In this document: positions 1 through 7,806 of the stretch, in pieces
Layout of the letters: the number at the start of each line of letters is the position of its first letter
Numbering within the stretch: the stretch's first letter is position 1
Assembly (NCBI GenBank): GCA_021806205.1
Contig: JAJZXX010000171.1
Location: 1-38,878 of the forward strand
Length of the DNA: 38,878 nt
From: Bacillota bacterium
GTDB taxonomy: Bacteria; Bacillota; Sulfobacillia; Sulfobacillales; Sulfobacillaceae
Direction of reading: 5' to 3'
Program-made: the position numbers and the translations under genes
The notes under the pieces: model-generated
What the model saw: only the letters and a program-made list of their open reading frames with translations
What the model was told of the DNA's origin: nothing
Database searches by the model: none

Positions 1-115
1 TGCTGTCATCGTAACGTCCGGATTGGAAAGGGAATGTTGCACACCCGGGTTCTCCCCTTGTCATTCGCGCTTTGGTGTAGGCAGTAGGTTTTCGCCGTAC
101 GCCAAACGCGAATCC

Positions 116-137
116 CAGCCCATCGGGCTGATTTTTT
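116..137 (+). terminator. Intrinsic terminator of an upstream gene
   Basis: A perfect 6-bp stem (CAGCCC 116-121, GGGCTG 125-130) with a 3-base loop is followed by A and six T (132-137). It most likely ends a plus-strand gene outside the window. A weaker inverted repeat lies just upstream (about 67-79 with 97-109). I see no coding signal in 1-115. Confidence 0.75.
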
Positions 138-192
138 GTGGGTTCCCAGGCCCCCTCTAGACCGAGAATACCTGGCCGATCTGGTGACAGGT

Positions 193-546
193 ATGTTCGT
201 CGCAGTGATGACAAATAACATTAGCGCCAACAGGTGTGAAGCAGCCAATATTCCTTATGGCATCGACGAAACAATAAACCGAGAGGTGCTCAACACCCCA
301 CCACTGATGCGCGAATCGGTTTCGCGTTGCGTATCATACCGGTACTTTGCGTATTCACAACGACAAGACGGCAAGTTCTGGGATTTCATCGAATCGTACG
401 ACCGGAACATTGACGCCATCATCGACTTAGGGAAGGCCTACCAGTTTAAAATCCTTTGCCATCTGGCCCTTATGGCGTCTTGCCCTCATCCGTCGATTAG
501 CCGCTTCGCCACGCTTTTTGTGTATGAAATCGAGTCGAATGGTTAG
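193..546 (+). CDS. Hypothetical protein (doubtful)
   Basis: An open frame of up to 136 codons reaches back to a TTG at 136, but that start lies inside the terminator T-tract, so the first ATG at 193 (117 residues) is used here. No Shine-Dalgarno (SD) sequence precedes any possible start. The product is mixed in character, with aromatic residues and several Cys, and has no signal peptide, membrane helix or motif that I recognise. It sits between a terminator and the next gene, whose SD starts 19 bases after its stop. It may be a small species-specific gene, a decayed remnant or a chance ORF. Confidence 0.25.
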   Translation: MFVAVMTNNISANRCEAANIPYGIDETINREVLNTPPLMRESVSRCVSYRYFAYSQRQDGKFWDFIESYDRNIDAIIDLGKAYQFKILCHLALMASCPHPSISRFATLFVYEIESNG

Positions 547-578
547 GTTATCACTGTATCGGCTAAGGAGGTGGTGAT

Positions 579-1043
579 GTGGCAGAATTGCGGCGTCGAG
601 TCTCCCAGTTGGCCAACCGCGCTGAACGCATCGATTTACGGGAGCGCGGGCGGGAAGGGCAAATCATGGCGGAACTGGTCGATGTTCTCCGCGAGTTAAC
701 CCTGGAAGTAGAAGAAGTTGGTCAAAATCAGCTCGAATTAGAGGAATACGTGGAGGAAATCGATTCTGACCTAATGTCCTTGGAACAGGACCTGTACGTT
801 GGCGCTGGGAAGGGAGACGACCAATTTGATGATGGAGGGGACGATGAGATCGCCTATATCGAATTGGAATGTCCCGTATGCGAGCTTGAATCCTCCTATA
901 ACGAAGCGCTTTTCAATAAAGAGGGCCTGCAGTTAACGTGTCCGCACTGTGGCAACGTCGTATTTGATGCGGATGAGGATGCTCTAATCCTTGATGAAGA
1001 CCAAACAGGGCGGGATGCACAGGGCGGGGAGTTATTCGATTAA
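579..1043 (+). CDS. CD1247-N-domain-like coiled-coil / zinc-ribbon protein
   Basis: The GTG start at 579 has a strong SD (AAGGAGGTG, 565-573). Residues 1-70 are an acidic, heptad-rich helical region. It is followed by an acidic linker and a C-terminal zinc ribbon with two CxxC pairs (CPVC and CPHC, about residues 98-125). This layout matches the short Clostridia proteins annotated 'CD1247 N-terminal domain-containing', which often lie directly upstream of spoIIIAA. Their function is unknown; the ribbon suggests zinc binding and perhaps nucleic-acid or protein contact. A terminator follows at once, so the gene is transcribed apart from spoIIIA. The family assignment is from memory of the pattern. 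Confidence 0.72.
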   Translation: MAELRRRVSQLANRAERIDLRERGREGQIMAELVDVLRELTLEVEEVGQNQLELEEYVEEIDSDLMSLEQDLYVGAGKGDDQFDDGGDDEIAYIELECPVCELESSYNEALFNKEGLQLTCPHCGNVVFDADEDALILDEDQTGRDAQGGELFD

Positions 1044-1059
1044 CGGCTCATTACGCACG

Positions 1060-1088
1060 AGGCGGGCACATCACGTGCCCGCCTTTTT
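1060..1088 (+). terminator. Intrinsic terminator between zinc-ribbon gene and spoIIIA operon
   Basis: A 10-bp GC-rich stem (AGGCGGGCAC 1060-1069, GTGCCCGCCT 1075-1084) with loop ATCAC is followed by a T run (1084-1088). It separates the 579-1043 gene from the spoIIIA operon and implies that the operon has its own promoter downstream. Confidence 0.9.
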
Positions 1089-1101
1089 CGATGCGCTCGC
1101 G

Positions 1102-1130
1102 GCATAAGCTGGTGACCTGTCCCATAGATA
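1102..1130 (+). promoter_or_regulatory. Possible sigma-E promoter of the spoIIIA operon
   Basis: GCATAAG (1102-1108) and CATAGATA (1123-1130) are 14 bases apart. The Bacillus sigma-E consensus, from memory, is KMATATT, 14-15 bases, CATACAnT; each half matches at about five defined positions. The site lies between the terminator at 1060-1088 and the spoIIIAA start at 1172. SpoIIIA is a sigma-E operon in Bacillus, so the location fits. The match is imperfect and rests on position as much as on sequence. Confidence 0.45.
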
Positions 1131-1171
1131 TATCACAACTGGGGCGAGGTCCCTGGGGCAGGAGGTGCGAG

Positions 1172-2080
1172 ATGCATGCGTGGCAGTACTTGCCCAATCC
1201 GTGGCGACAAGCATTACTCGACTTGGCACGTGATAAGCGCTGCAGTGACCTGGAAGAGGTGAGGTTTCGAGTCGACCGACCCGTCTACCTCTACCACAGT
1301 GGATGGAGTGTCCCGCTGTTGATTGACGGGGTCGCCTTATCCACGAGCGCAGTGGAATTGGACCGGATTGTGGGTGTCTTGATCGATCATTCACTGTATG
1401 CCCGGGTTAATGAGCTGCGTCAGGGCTTTGTCACGCTGCCAGGTGGCCACCGAGTGGGCATTGTCGGTCGTGCGGTGTCGCATCATGGCCAAGTAGAGAC
1501 CATTGGCCGTATATCAGGCATCAATCTCAGGGTTGCCCGAGCGGTTGTCGGGCCGGGTGAAGTGTTGACCGAACACCTTACCTCGTTAACCGGGAGGGGC
1601 TCGTGGCTTTTGGCATCACCGCCGCGGGCAGGAAAAACTACGATTTTACGAGATATGGTCAGATTTTTAGGCAACCAGGGATGGCGAGTCGTGGTGGTGG
1701 ACGAACGCTCGGAAATCGCCGGTTACGGGGGGGCCGGCGTCCCGGGGTTCGATCTGGGATTGCATACCGATGTACTGGATGCGTGGCCCAAGTCCGAAGG
1801 CATTGAGGTCGCGGTGCGAACTCTCGGTCCCGACATCATTGCGGTCGACGAACTTGGCGACGCGAGTGATTTTGACGCGATTGCCGCTGCCCGGTATGCG
1901 GGCGTGCGTGTGTTAGCGACGGTGCATGCCACAAATCCCGATGACCTCAGCATGACTTGGCACAAATCTTTGGGGATGTTTGATGCGCTGGTGTATTTGA
2001 CAGCGCATCCCAACCCGGGCACGGTGTCGCGCATCGACTGTCGGAAAGAACGCCTTGCGGTCGGCGAGATGCGCGGATGA
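1172..2080 (+). CDS. spoIIIAA: Stage III sporulation protein AA, ATPase
   Basis: SpoIIIAA is the cytoplasmic ATPase of the SpoIIIA-SpoIIQ channel between mother cell and forespore, and is related to secretion ATPases. ATG 1172 is preferred because GGAGG (1161-1165) precedes it; a frame-open extension to 1091 would start inside the terminator region. The product has 302 residues, close to the usual 300-310. The Walker A region is SPPRAGKTT (about residues 149-157), where the first Gly of GxxxxGK[ST] is Ser. Walker B is IIAVDELG (about 222-229). It is the first gene of eight, and its last bases overlap spoIIIAB in an ATGA arrangement, suggesting translational coupling. Confidence 0.95.
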   Translation: MHAWQYLPNPWRQALLDLARDKRCSDLEEVRFRVDRPVYLYHSGWSVPLLIDGVALSTSAVELDRIVGVLIDHSLYARVNELRQGFVTLPGGHRVGIVGRAVSHHGQVETIGRISGINLRVARAVVGPGEVLTEHLTSLTGRGSWLLASPPRAGKTTILRDMVRFLGNQGWRVVVVDERSEIAGYGGAGVPGFDLGLHTDVLDAWPKSEGIEVAVRTLGPDIIAVDELGDASDFDAIAAARYAGVRVLATVHATNPDDLSMTWHKSLGMFDALVYLTAHPNPGTVSRIDCRKERLAVGEMRG

Positions 2081-2583
2081 TCGTTAAAGCCATTGCCTTG
2101 GCATTGATATTGTTGTCCACTTTGGGCTTTTCCGCCAGAGCGGTGCGGCCATTTCAAATGCGGGTAAGAACCCTGGAACAATGGCAGCAGTTGGTCTTGC
2201 ATTTAGTGCCGTTGATTGAGTGGCGTCTGACCCCGCTTCCCCAAGCCTTAATGGAGGGCGCGCGCGGTCGCGGTCAGGTGGAACTCGGTGTGGCTTGGTT
2301 AACCAACGAGCTTAGCCAAGGCGAAGGAGGATTTTTTGAGTTGTGGCAACAAATGTTGGCGAATGATCCGCATTTATGGGCGGACGACCGCGCCGTATTA
2401 GCGGAGTTAGGGCGAGGATTAGGGGTGTCAGGCGTGAACTTCCAGCATGACCATCTGATGGCCACTCATCATGAATTGGAGCGCCTTTGTGCTGATGCCA
2501 GGACCCAATGGGCCAAGGATGGTCGGATGCTTGGGGCGTTGGTCGGAGCGGCTGGCGTGATGGTGGTGATTTTGATGCTGTGA
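2077..2583 (+). CDS. spoIIIAB: Stage III sporulation protein AB
   Basis: SpoIIIAB is a mother-cell membrane protein of the SpoIIIA complex, resembling GspF-type secretion proteins. The product has 168 residues, with an N-terminal hydrophobic helix (about 3-20), a soluble alpha-helical middle with a Trp-rich segment, and a C-terminal membrane helix (about 150-168). This two-anchor layout and length are typical of the family. The start ATG overlaps the spoIIIAA stop by four bases. The stop overlaps the next frame, leaving very little room for a separate ribosome site. Confidence 0.93.
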   Translation: MIVKAIALALILLSTLGFSARAVRPFQMRVRTLEQWQQLVLHLVPLIEWRLTPLPQALMEGARGRGQVELGVAWLTNELSQGEGGFFELWQQMLANDPHLWADDRAVLAELGRGLGVSGVNFQHDHLMATHHELERLCADARTQWAKDGRMLGALVGAAGVMVVILML

Positions 2584-2597
2584 TGAGGAGTGAGGGC

Positions 2598-2795
2598 GTG
2601 GCGGGTGTGGATCTGATTTTTAAGTTGGCTGGCGTGGGGATTTTAGTGACGGTGGCGTATAGCGTACTGGAACGTCTTGACCGCAGGGAATGGGGGCAGT
2701 TGATAGCCTTGGCTGGAATCGCCGTGGGGTTTCTCATGGTGCTGAACGAAGTGGCCCAATTATTTCAGTCGGTGCGCACTATGTTCAACCTCTAA
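2598..2795 (+). CDS. spoIIIAC: Stage III sporulation protein AC
   Basis: SpoIIIAC is a very small two-helix membrane protein of the engulfment channel complex. The start is uncertain. ATG 2583 overlaps the spoIIIAB stop but has no SD. GTG 2598 has GAGGAG (2585-2590) seven bases upstream and gives 65 residues, matching the family length of about 65-68 and placing the conserved 'VDLIFK.AG' opening at the N-terminus. Two hydrophobic helices follow, with a charged turn (ERLDRREW) between them, and the protein ends SVRTMFNL. The gene is part of the spoIIIAA-AH operon. Confidence 0.92.
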   Translation: MAGVDLIFKLAGVGILVTVAYSVLERLDRREWGQLIALAGIAVGFLMVLNEVAQLFQSVRTMFNL

Positions 2796-2807
2796 GGGGG
2801 ACTTCGG

Positions 2808-3200
2808 GTGTCGGCGTTGTTGCGAGTAGTCGGCCTGGGGCTAATGGCGACGGTGCTCTTGATAGTGATTCGTGAGGAACGCCGCGACCTGTCAGTCATT
2901 TTGCGGTTGGCCGTGGGTGTGGCCCTCTTGTTATTGGTCATCCCCGACATCGCCAAAGTCATCGCGGCTATTGTGCACATCTCGGAGTTAGCGCATGTAC
3001 CCGGGGCGTATGTGGCGCTCTTGTTGAAAGTAGTTGGCATTTCCTATCTCACCGTATTTGTGGCCCAACTGGCCCAGGATTCGGGGGAGCCAGGAACCGG
3101 GATGCGGGTGGAGTTGGCTGGGAAAATTATCATTTTAATGCTGGCTATTCCTTTAATAGCCAGCATTGCCGAAACGGTGCTCAAACTCATTCCGTCGTGA
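2808..3200 (+). CDS. spoIIIAD: Stage III sporulation protein AD
   Basis: This is an integral membrane component of the SpoIIIA complex. The GTG start at 2808 has AAGGGGG (2793-2799) upstream. The product has 130 residues with about four hydrophobic segments (near 3-20, 30-55, 63-85 and 105-125), which is the usual SpoIIIAD length and topology. The motif GISYLTVFVAQLAQDSGE (about 77-94) matches the most conserved part of the family. Its stop overlaps an upstream in-frame GTG of spoIIIAE, but the true spoIIIAE start is probably a few codons later. Confidence 0.93.
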   Translation: MSALLRVVGLGLMATVLLIVIREERRDLSVILRLAVGVALLLLVIPDIAKVIAAIVHISELAHVPGAYVALLLKVVGISYLTVFVAQLAQDSGEPGTGMRVELAGKIIILMLAIPLIASIAETVLKLIPS

Positions 3201-3217
3201 CACAAGGAGCGAAGTGG

Positions 3218-4381
3218 ATGAAACCGAGGGCGATGCTGTTGATGCCGATTGCATGGCTGGCTTTGTCTGGCGCTGCCAAGGCGGCCAGTGTCTCCCACTT
3301 GGTGAATCAACAGATCCACTCACTGAATACCCTAGGCATCCAGCAGGAAATTAATGGGATGGTAGGCCGCGCGGGAGGTCCTTCTCTGCCGGGTCCGGCC
3401 GAGATCGTCAACCGGATCCTGCATCATCAGATACCGGTTAGCCCTGCCGTCTTGTTGTCCAAGGTGGGAACCGCCTTGATAGGCGATGTGACACAAGAGG
3501 GCCGCATACTGGGCATCATTTTCCTCCTCACAGTATTAGCGGCGCTCTTGTCCAGACTGGGGGACGCGTTCGAAGGCCATGACCAAAGTGGCGTAGCCGG
3601 ACTTTCGCACATTGTCGTGGTGTCTGCCCTCATTTTGGTCGCCCTACATTCGTTTGCGACGGCTATTTCCATGGTTCAAAGTCTGGTTAGTAATCTGGTT
3701 CATTTTATGGAGTCGTTAATTCCGCTTTTGATGGTACTCATGGCGGGCAGCGGCGCGGTGGCGTCCGCGGGCATCTTCCATCCGCTTATGCTACTCGTCA
3801 CCAATTTGGTAGCGGTGTTGACCAAACGCTGGGTGCTGCCGCTGATATTGATGGCCACCTTAATTGAATTGGTATCGATATGGCTCCCCAAGTTTTCTTT
3901 AAGAACCCTGGGAGGGTTATTGCGTCAGGTAGGACTCACGCTTTTGGGGGGGGTTATGACGCTATTTTTAGGGGTGATGGCCGTCGAAGGGGCAGCGGGA
4001 GCGGTGGCAGACGGGGTCGCCTTGCGTACTGGCAAGTTCCTCGCCAACACCTTTGTTCCCGTAGTGGGCAAAATGTTTTCCGACGCGATGGAGGCCGTGC
4101 TCGGTTCCTCGCTCCTCTTAAAGAACGCCGTTTCGGTGTTCGGGGCGCTCGGCATCATCGCTTTGGTGCTGTTTCCCCTGGTGAAACTGTTCGCCATGAT
4201 GGTGCTCTATCGCCTGGGGGCGGCCGGGGCGGAGCCTTTGGGCGTCCCTGGAGTCAGCGCTGCCCTAAATCTCATGGCGTCGACACTGGGATGGCTGGTG
4301 GCGGTGGCGGGTGCTGTAGCGTTGATGTTTTTTCTCGTGGTCACCGTGGTGGTGGGAACCACCAACGGCGTGCAATTGTGA
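3218..4381 (+). CDS. spoIIIAE: Stage III sporulation protein AE
   Basis: SpoIIIAE is the large polytopic membrane protein of the SpoIIIA channel. ATG 3218 is chosen over GTG 3197 because AAGGAG (3204-3209) lies eight bases before it. The 387-residue product begins with a signal-like hydrophobic segment ending AAKA (about residue 22), then a periplasm-side region and at least six membrane helices. This agrees with the roughly 390-400 residues normal for the family. The stop TGA shares its last base with the ATG of spoIIIAF. Repeated small and hydrophobic residues (Gly, Ala, Val) in the last 150 residues form the transmembrane bundle. Confidence 0.94.
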   Translation: MKPRAMLLMPIAWLALSGAAKAASVSHLVNQQIHSLNTLGIQQEINGMVGRAGGPSLPGPAEIVNRILHHQIPVSPAVLLSKVGTALIGDVTQEGRILGIIFLLTVLAALLSRLGDAFEGHDQSGVAGLSHIVVVSALILVALHSFATAISMVQSLVSNLVHFMESLIPLLMVLMAGSGAVASAGIFHPLMLLVTNLVAVLTKRWVLPLILMATLIELVSIWLPKFSLRTLGGLLRQVGLTLLGGVMTLFLGVMAVEGAAGAVADGVALRTGKFLANTFVPVVGKMFSDAMEAVLGSSLLLKNAVSVFGALGIIALVLFPLVKLFAMMVLYRLGAAGAEPLGVPGVSAALNLMASTLGWLVAVAGAVALMFFLVVTVVVGTTNGVQL

Positions 4382-4842
4382 TGGCACATTTAAGTACCTG
4401 GTTAAGGGTTCTTATTGTGGTCGTGCTGTTAGGCAACTTGGTGGACTTTATATTGCCCAAAGGGGATTTAAAACGTTACGGCGGACTGGTGGTAGGTTTA
4501 GTGCTCTTGGCGGCGGTAGTGAGCCCGCTATGGACCTGGATGCATCATGTCGGCCAAAGTACCAGCCCATACTTTGCGAACTGGACTAACACCGCATCGG
4601 GATTTAACCAACAGGTTCAGTCCGAAGAACTGCATCAGGCCGAAGCAATAATTCTGAACATGCCCGGTGTGGTTCGGTGTCGATTATCTCCATCTCAGGA
4701 AGGAGGGAGCATTCATGCCGCAATCACAGCTCACCAATCCATCCCCTGGGCCCGTTTGTTGCACTACATCCGATCCGCACTCAAGGTCACCCTGGGGAAG
4801 AGCCCCCCGCTGGTCCTCACGGTCGACCGAGTCTCCGGCTGA
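4381..4842 (+). CDS. spoIIIAF: Stage III sporulation protein AF
   Basis: SpoIIIAF is a bitopic protein of the SpoIIIA complex with a ring-building soluble domain. ATG 4381 overlaps the spoIIIAE stop by one base. The 153-residue product has two N-terminal membrane helices (about 5-22 and 32-50), split by the charged loop PKGDLKRYGG typical of SpoIIIAF. A soluble domain follows (about 55-153); it contains the IILNMPGV segment seen in the ring-building motifs of this complex. The length is slightly below the Bacillus protein. Thirty-eight bases separate it from spoIIIAG. Confidence 0.88.
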   Translation: MAHLSTWLRVLIVVVLLGNLVDFILPKGDLKRYGGLVVGLVLLAAVVSPLWTWMHHVGQSTSPYFANWTNTASGFNQQVQSEELHQAEAIILNMPGVVRCRLSPSQEGGSIHAAITAHQSIPWARLLHYIRSALKVTLGKSPPLVLTVDRVSG

Positions 4843-4880
4843 CCTCAATAGCGCTACTAAAAAGATAGGGGGGGATGGGG

Positions 4881-5393
4881 ATGTCTGGATATCGCGACTG
4901 GTGGAACAAGTTTATCAATCAGGACCGCAGGGGTCTTATGCGGCTGGTGGTGATTGGCGGCCTAGGCCTATTGCTCTTAGGGTTTGGAAGCTTTGGCATC
5001 GGGAAATCGTCACCCCAATCGGTTCCTCACCCGCACTTGTTCGGGCCGACTCAAGCATTAGAGCAGCAAGAGTTGGAGGTGGCTCAACAGCTCTCCGGGG
5101 TCATGGACAAGATTCCCGGGGTCACTCACGTTAGTGTGGCGGTCACTCTAACGCGCAGCATTCAGTCCCAATACGTGAATAGCTCCACTGGTGGGCAAGG
5201 GACTCAACCGGTTGTGGTTTCAACCAACAGCGGCCAGGCAGTTGTGCCGTTTGACCAAATTGGACCTTTGGTAGGGGGGGTGGTGATTGTCACTCCGGCG
5301 GCTAGGCGGCCGGCCATTCGAATGGAGCTGTCGTTGGCTGCCCAGACCTTGTTATCTATCCAAGCTTATCAGGTGTTGGTGCTACCCACGTAA
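4881..5393 (+). CDS. spoIIIAG: Stage III sporulation protein AG
   Basis: SpoIIIAG forms the large ring of the channel on the mother-cell side. Two ATGs (4875 and 4881) are in frame; the A/G-rich stretch 4867-4875 can act as an SD only for 4881, giving 170 residues. There is one N-terminal membrane helix (about 18-38) and then a soluble region. The segment EVAQQLSGVMDKIPGVTHVSVAVTL resembles the secretin-like ring-building motif (first 20 residues or fewer are the clearest). The protein is shorter than Bacillus SpoIIIAG (about 229 residues), chiefly in the linker. It is operonic with spoIIIAF and spoIIIAH. Confidence 0.87.
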   Translation: MSGYRDWWNKFINQDRRGLMRLVVIGGLGLLLLGFGSFGIGKSSPQSVPHPHLFGPTQALEQQELEVAQQLSGVMDKIPGVTHVSVAVTLTRSIQSQYVNSSTGGQGTQPVVVSTNSGQAVVPFDQIGPLVGGVVIVTPAARRPAIRMELSLAAQTLLSIQAYQVLVLPT

Positions 5394-5425
5394 CGCGAAA
5401 TCTCTCTCAACGGAGGAGGATATCA

Positions 5426-5926
5426 ATGAAACGGCCCCAAATCATTCGCTTTGCGGCATTTGTCACCGTCTTGGCAGTGCTGCTGGGTTATGTAGTCTAT
5501 CACCGGACTAGCCCTGAGTCGCCCGTGTCCAATGGTGGGCAGGTGGCCAAATCCTCAAAATCCCAGTTGGTTAAGCTCGAGAATTACTTTACCAATGTTA
5601 GGATGCGGCGCGATCAAATGATGTCGGAGGAGATTGCGAATTTGAAGACCGTCACCGCCAATCCGCAACTCTCCAAGAGCGCACGCGACCAAGCGGCGTC
5701 CACCATGGTGCAAGACACCCAGGAATTGAAAGCGGAAACTCGGATCGAAAGCCTCTTGGCCGGCCGCGGGTTTCCGCTGTCATCGGCCACCGTGACCCAG
5801 CATGAGGTCGTGGTGATGGTGGGCGCAAGCCAGCTCAGTACGGTCCAAGTGGCTCGTATTGCCGATACCGTAATCGCCGTGACGGGAATGCTGCCCCAAG
5901 ACGTGGTGATTTATCGAAAGGCTTAA
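5426..5926 (+). CDS. spoIIIAH: Stage III sporulation protein AH
   Basis: SpoIIIAH pairs with forespore SpoIIQ across the intermembrane space to close the channel. The ATG is preceded by GGAGGA (5411-5416). The 166-residue product has one N-terminal membrane helix (about 8-25), a polar linker, a helical region rich in Lys, Glu and Gln (about 45-105) and a C-terminal ring-building domain (about 110-166) with alternating Val and Ile strands. No spoIIQ is in this window, and many Clostridia use other partners. It is the last gene of the operon; a long hairpin follows. Confidence 0.9.
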   Translation: MKRPQIIRFAAFVTVLAVLLGYVVYHRTSPESPVSNGGQVAKSSKSQLVKLENYFTNVRMRRDQMMSEEIANLKTVTANPQLSKSARDQAASTMVQDTQELKAETRIESLLAGRGFPLSSATVTQHEVVVMVGASQLSTVQVARIADTVIAVTGMLPQDVVIYRKA

Positions 5927-5940
5927 CGATCCCCTTATGC

Positions 5941-5972
5941 GTCTAGGGGGATGAATTCCCGTCCCCCTAGAC
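5941..5972 (+). terminator. Hairpin closing the spoIIIA operon (no T-tract)
   Basis: A perfect 11-bp inverted repeat (5941-5951 with 5962-5972) encloses a 10-base loop directly after the spoIIIAH stop. There is no run of T after it, so it may be a weak or factor-assisted terminator, or an mRNA-stabilising hairpin. It marks the border between the sporulation operon and the housekeeping cluster. Confidence 0.5.
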
Positions 5973-6024
5973 ATCCCTGTCTGCTTGTGGTCTATTAATC
6001 AGTGGAAGAAAGGGAGGTATCTCG

Positions 6025-7371
6025 GTGTTTACGAAGATTCTTGTGGCCAACCGTGGTGAAATCGCGATTCGTGTCATGCGGGCGGCTAAAGAGCTGGGTG
6101 TCAAGACGGTGGCGGTCTATTCCGATGTGGACAAGGACGCGCCGCATGTCCAGTACGCGGACGAGGCTTTCCCGATAGGTCCGGCGCAGTCCCAACTAAG
6201 TTACTTACATATTCCCAACATTATTAACGCCGCGGTGCATACGGGTGCCGAAGCCATTCATCCGGGTTACGGATTCCTTTCCGAGAACGATCACTTTGCC
6301 CGCGTATGTGAAACCTGGGGCTTAGTTTTTATTGGGCCTCCCGCCACAGCTATTCAACAAATGGGCATCAAGGCGGGTGCGCGTCGATTGATGGAAGAGG
6401 CGGGTGTGCCCGTGGTTCCGGGCACCGAAGGCACCGTGACCGATTTGGAGGACGCCAAACAGATTGCCCAAAAAATCGGGTATCCGGTTTTGGTCAAAGC
6501 ATCGTTTGGGGGCGGCGGCCGCGGGATCCGCATTGTGGAAGACGCTGACGGATTGGCCGACGCGCTGGAGCGTGCGAGCCGGGAGGCACAATCTGCGTTT
6601 GGCCAAGGCGATGTCTATCTGGAGAAGTATCTGATCAATCCCCGTCACATCGAGATTCAAGTCCTGGCCGATAAAATGGGCCATGTCGTGACGTTGGGCG
6701 AGCGGGAAAGCTCGCTGCAGCGACGCCGCCAAAAACTGTTGGAGGAGGCGCCGTCATCGGGAATGACCCCGGAATTGCGCTCGGCTATGAGTGATGCGGC
6801 GCGCCGGGCCGCTCTGGCGGTCGATTATGAAAGTGCTGGCACGTTGGAGTTCCTGCTGGATCAATCCGGGGCGTTCTACTTCATGGAAATGAATACGAGA
6901 GTGCAGGTCGAGCATGCGTGTACCGAGGTTATTACTGGCGTCGACATTGTTCAAGAACAAATACGGATTGCTCAAGGATTGCCGCTCAGTATTACCCAAG
7001 AGGAGGTGAACTTCTCGGGATGGAGTATCGAGTGCCGGATCAATGCGGAAGACCCCGATAAAGAGTTTCGCCCAAGCCCAGGTCAGGTGACGGTCTGGCG
7101 CGAACCCGGCGGTCCCTGGGTGAGGGTCGATGCAGCAGCCCAGGAAGGATACACGGTTCAGCCGTACTACGACTCGCTTTTGGCTAAAGTGGTGACATGG
7201 GGGAGGGATCGGGACGAGGCCATGCGGCGGATGGCGCGAGCTTTGGACGAGTTTCGGGTCGAGGGTGTCAAGACGACCATCGGCATGCACCAAAAGCTTA
7301 TGACGGATGAACAATTTAGGCGGGGCGACATTCACATAAACTTTTTGGCCGAACGGTTCAAGGGGGCTTGA
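6025..7371 (+). CDS. accC: Biotin carboxylase-like ATP-grasp protein (divergent AccC)
   Basis: This is a biotin carboxylase-type protein (ATP- and bicarbonate-dependent carboxylation of biotin, first half-reaction of an acyl-CoA carboxylase). The GTG start at 6025 has GGGAGGT (6012-6018). Its 448 residues match AccC (about 449). The N-domain (1-113), ATP-grasp domain (about 114-315) and C-domain are present. Lys116, the Gly-rich loop, the EMNTR..VEH segment and the Arg near residue 337 are kept. However, the usual MGDK is MGIK, and the loop with E. coli Cys230 and His236 reads SSLQRRRQK, so Cys becomes Ser and His becomes Arg. No accB lies between it and spoIIIAH (only 98 bases), unlike the usual Firmicute order. 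It may serve another acyl-CoA carboxylase. Confidence 0.82.
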   Translation: MFTKILVANRGEIAIRVMRAAKELGVKTVAVYSDVDKDAPHVQYADEAFPIGPAQSQLSYLHIPNIINAAVHTGAEAIHPGYGFLSENDHFARVCETWGLVFIGPPATAIQQMGIKAGARRLMEEAGVPVVPGTEGTVTDLEDAKQIAQKIGYPVLVKASFGGGGRGIRIVEDADGLADALERASREAQSAFGQGDVYLEKYLINPRHIEIQVLADKMGHVVTLGERESSLQRRRQKLLEEAPSSGMTPELRSAMSDAARRAALAVDYESAGTLEFLLDQSGAFYFMEMNTRVQVEHACTEVITGVDIVQEQIRIAQGLPLSITQEEVNFSGWSIECRINAEDPDKEFRPSPGQVTVWREPGGPWVRVDAAAQEGYTVQPYYDSLLAKVVTWGRDRDEAMRRMARALDEFRVEGVKTTIGMHQKLMTDEQFRRGDIHINFLAERFKGA

Positions 7372-7385
7372 GGGAGGAAAGCTGG

Positions 7386-7769
7386 ATGGAACAGGAGACG
7401 CTTGCACCTGGGATGTTGCCGGCCGTGCCGAGCATTCATGTCAGCCATGACGCGATCGCCGGGATTGTCGCCCAGACGGCGATGGATGTGGAGGGCGTGG
7501 CGGAGTTGGGCGGCAATTTAGTGTCCGGATTGCACGACATACTGGGTCGCCATGCGACGACTCGGGGGGTGCATGTTGACGTCGTCGATGGCCGAGTCGA
7601 TTTGTCGGTACACTTGGTCGTTCGCTATGGGGTCCGTATCCCTGATGTGGCTCAACATGTTCAACAACAGGTGAAAGCCGAAGTGGAGCACGCCACCGGC
7701 CTTTTGGTGAGAACGGTTGACATTCACATTCAGGGCGTCTTGTTTTCTGATAGGGAAGGCGAAGAATAA
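7386..7769 (+). CDS. Asp23/Gls24 family envelope stress protein
   Basis: This is an Asp23/YloU-family protein of 127 residues, comparable with YqhY, which lies between accC and nusB in Bacillus. ATG 7386 follows GGGAGGAAA (7373-7381); an in-frame TTG at 7368 overlaps the accC stop but has no SD. The family signature is visible: ISHDAIAGI-like opening (here VSHDAIAGIVAQTAMDVEGVA, about residues 19-39), a hydrophobic beta segment VDLSVHLVVRYGVRIPDVAQ and the closing VRTVDIHIQGV. YqhY affects acetyl-CoA carboxylase activity in Bacillus, so the accC neighbour is meaningful. It is probably cytoplasmic or membrane-associated. Confidence 0.88.
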   Translation: MEQETLAPGMLPAVPSIHVSHDAIAGIVAQTAMDVEGVAELGGNLVSGLHDILGRHATTRGVHVDVVDGRVDLSVHLVVRYGVRIPDVAQHVQQQVKAEVEHATGLLVRTVDIHIQGVLFSDREGEE

Positions 7770-7806
7770 TCGAGGGTGGAATTGTGAGTTGGGACAGGAG
7801 GAGAGT

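Noticed and set aside
6..248. 80-codon minus-strand ORF at the window start
   Set aside because: It covers the intrinsic terminator at 116-137 and has no SD or family features.
5994..6024. A short accB or biotin-carrier gene before accC
   Set aside because: The gap between spoIIIAH and accC is 98 bases with a hairpin in it, too short for a carrier protein, and no MKM-type biotin site is seen.
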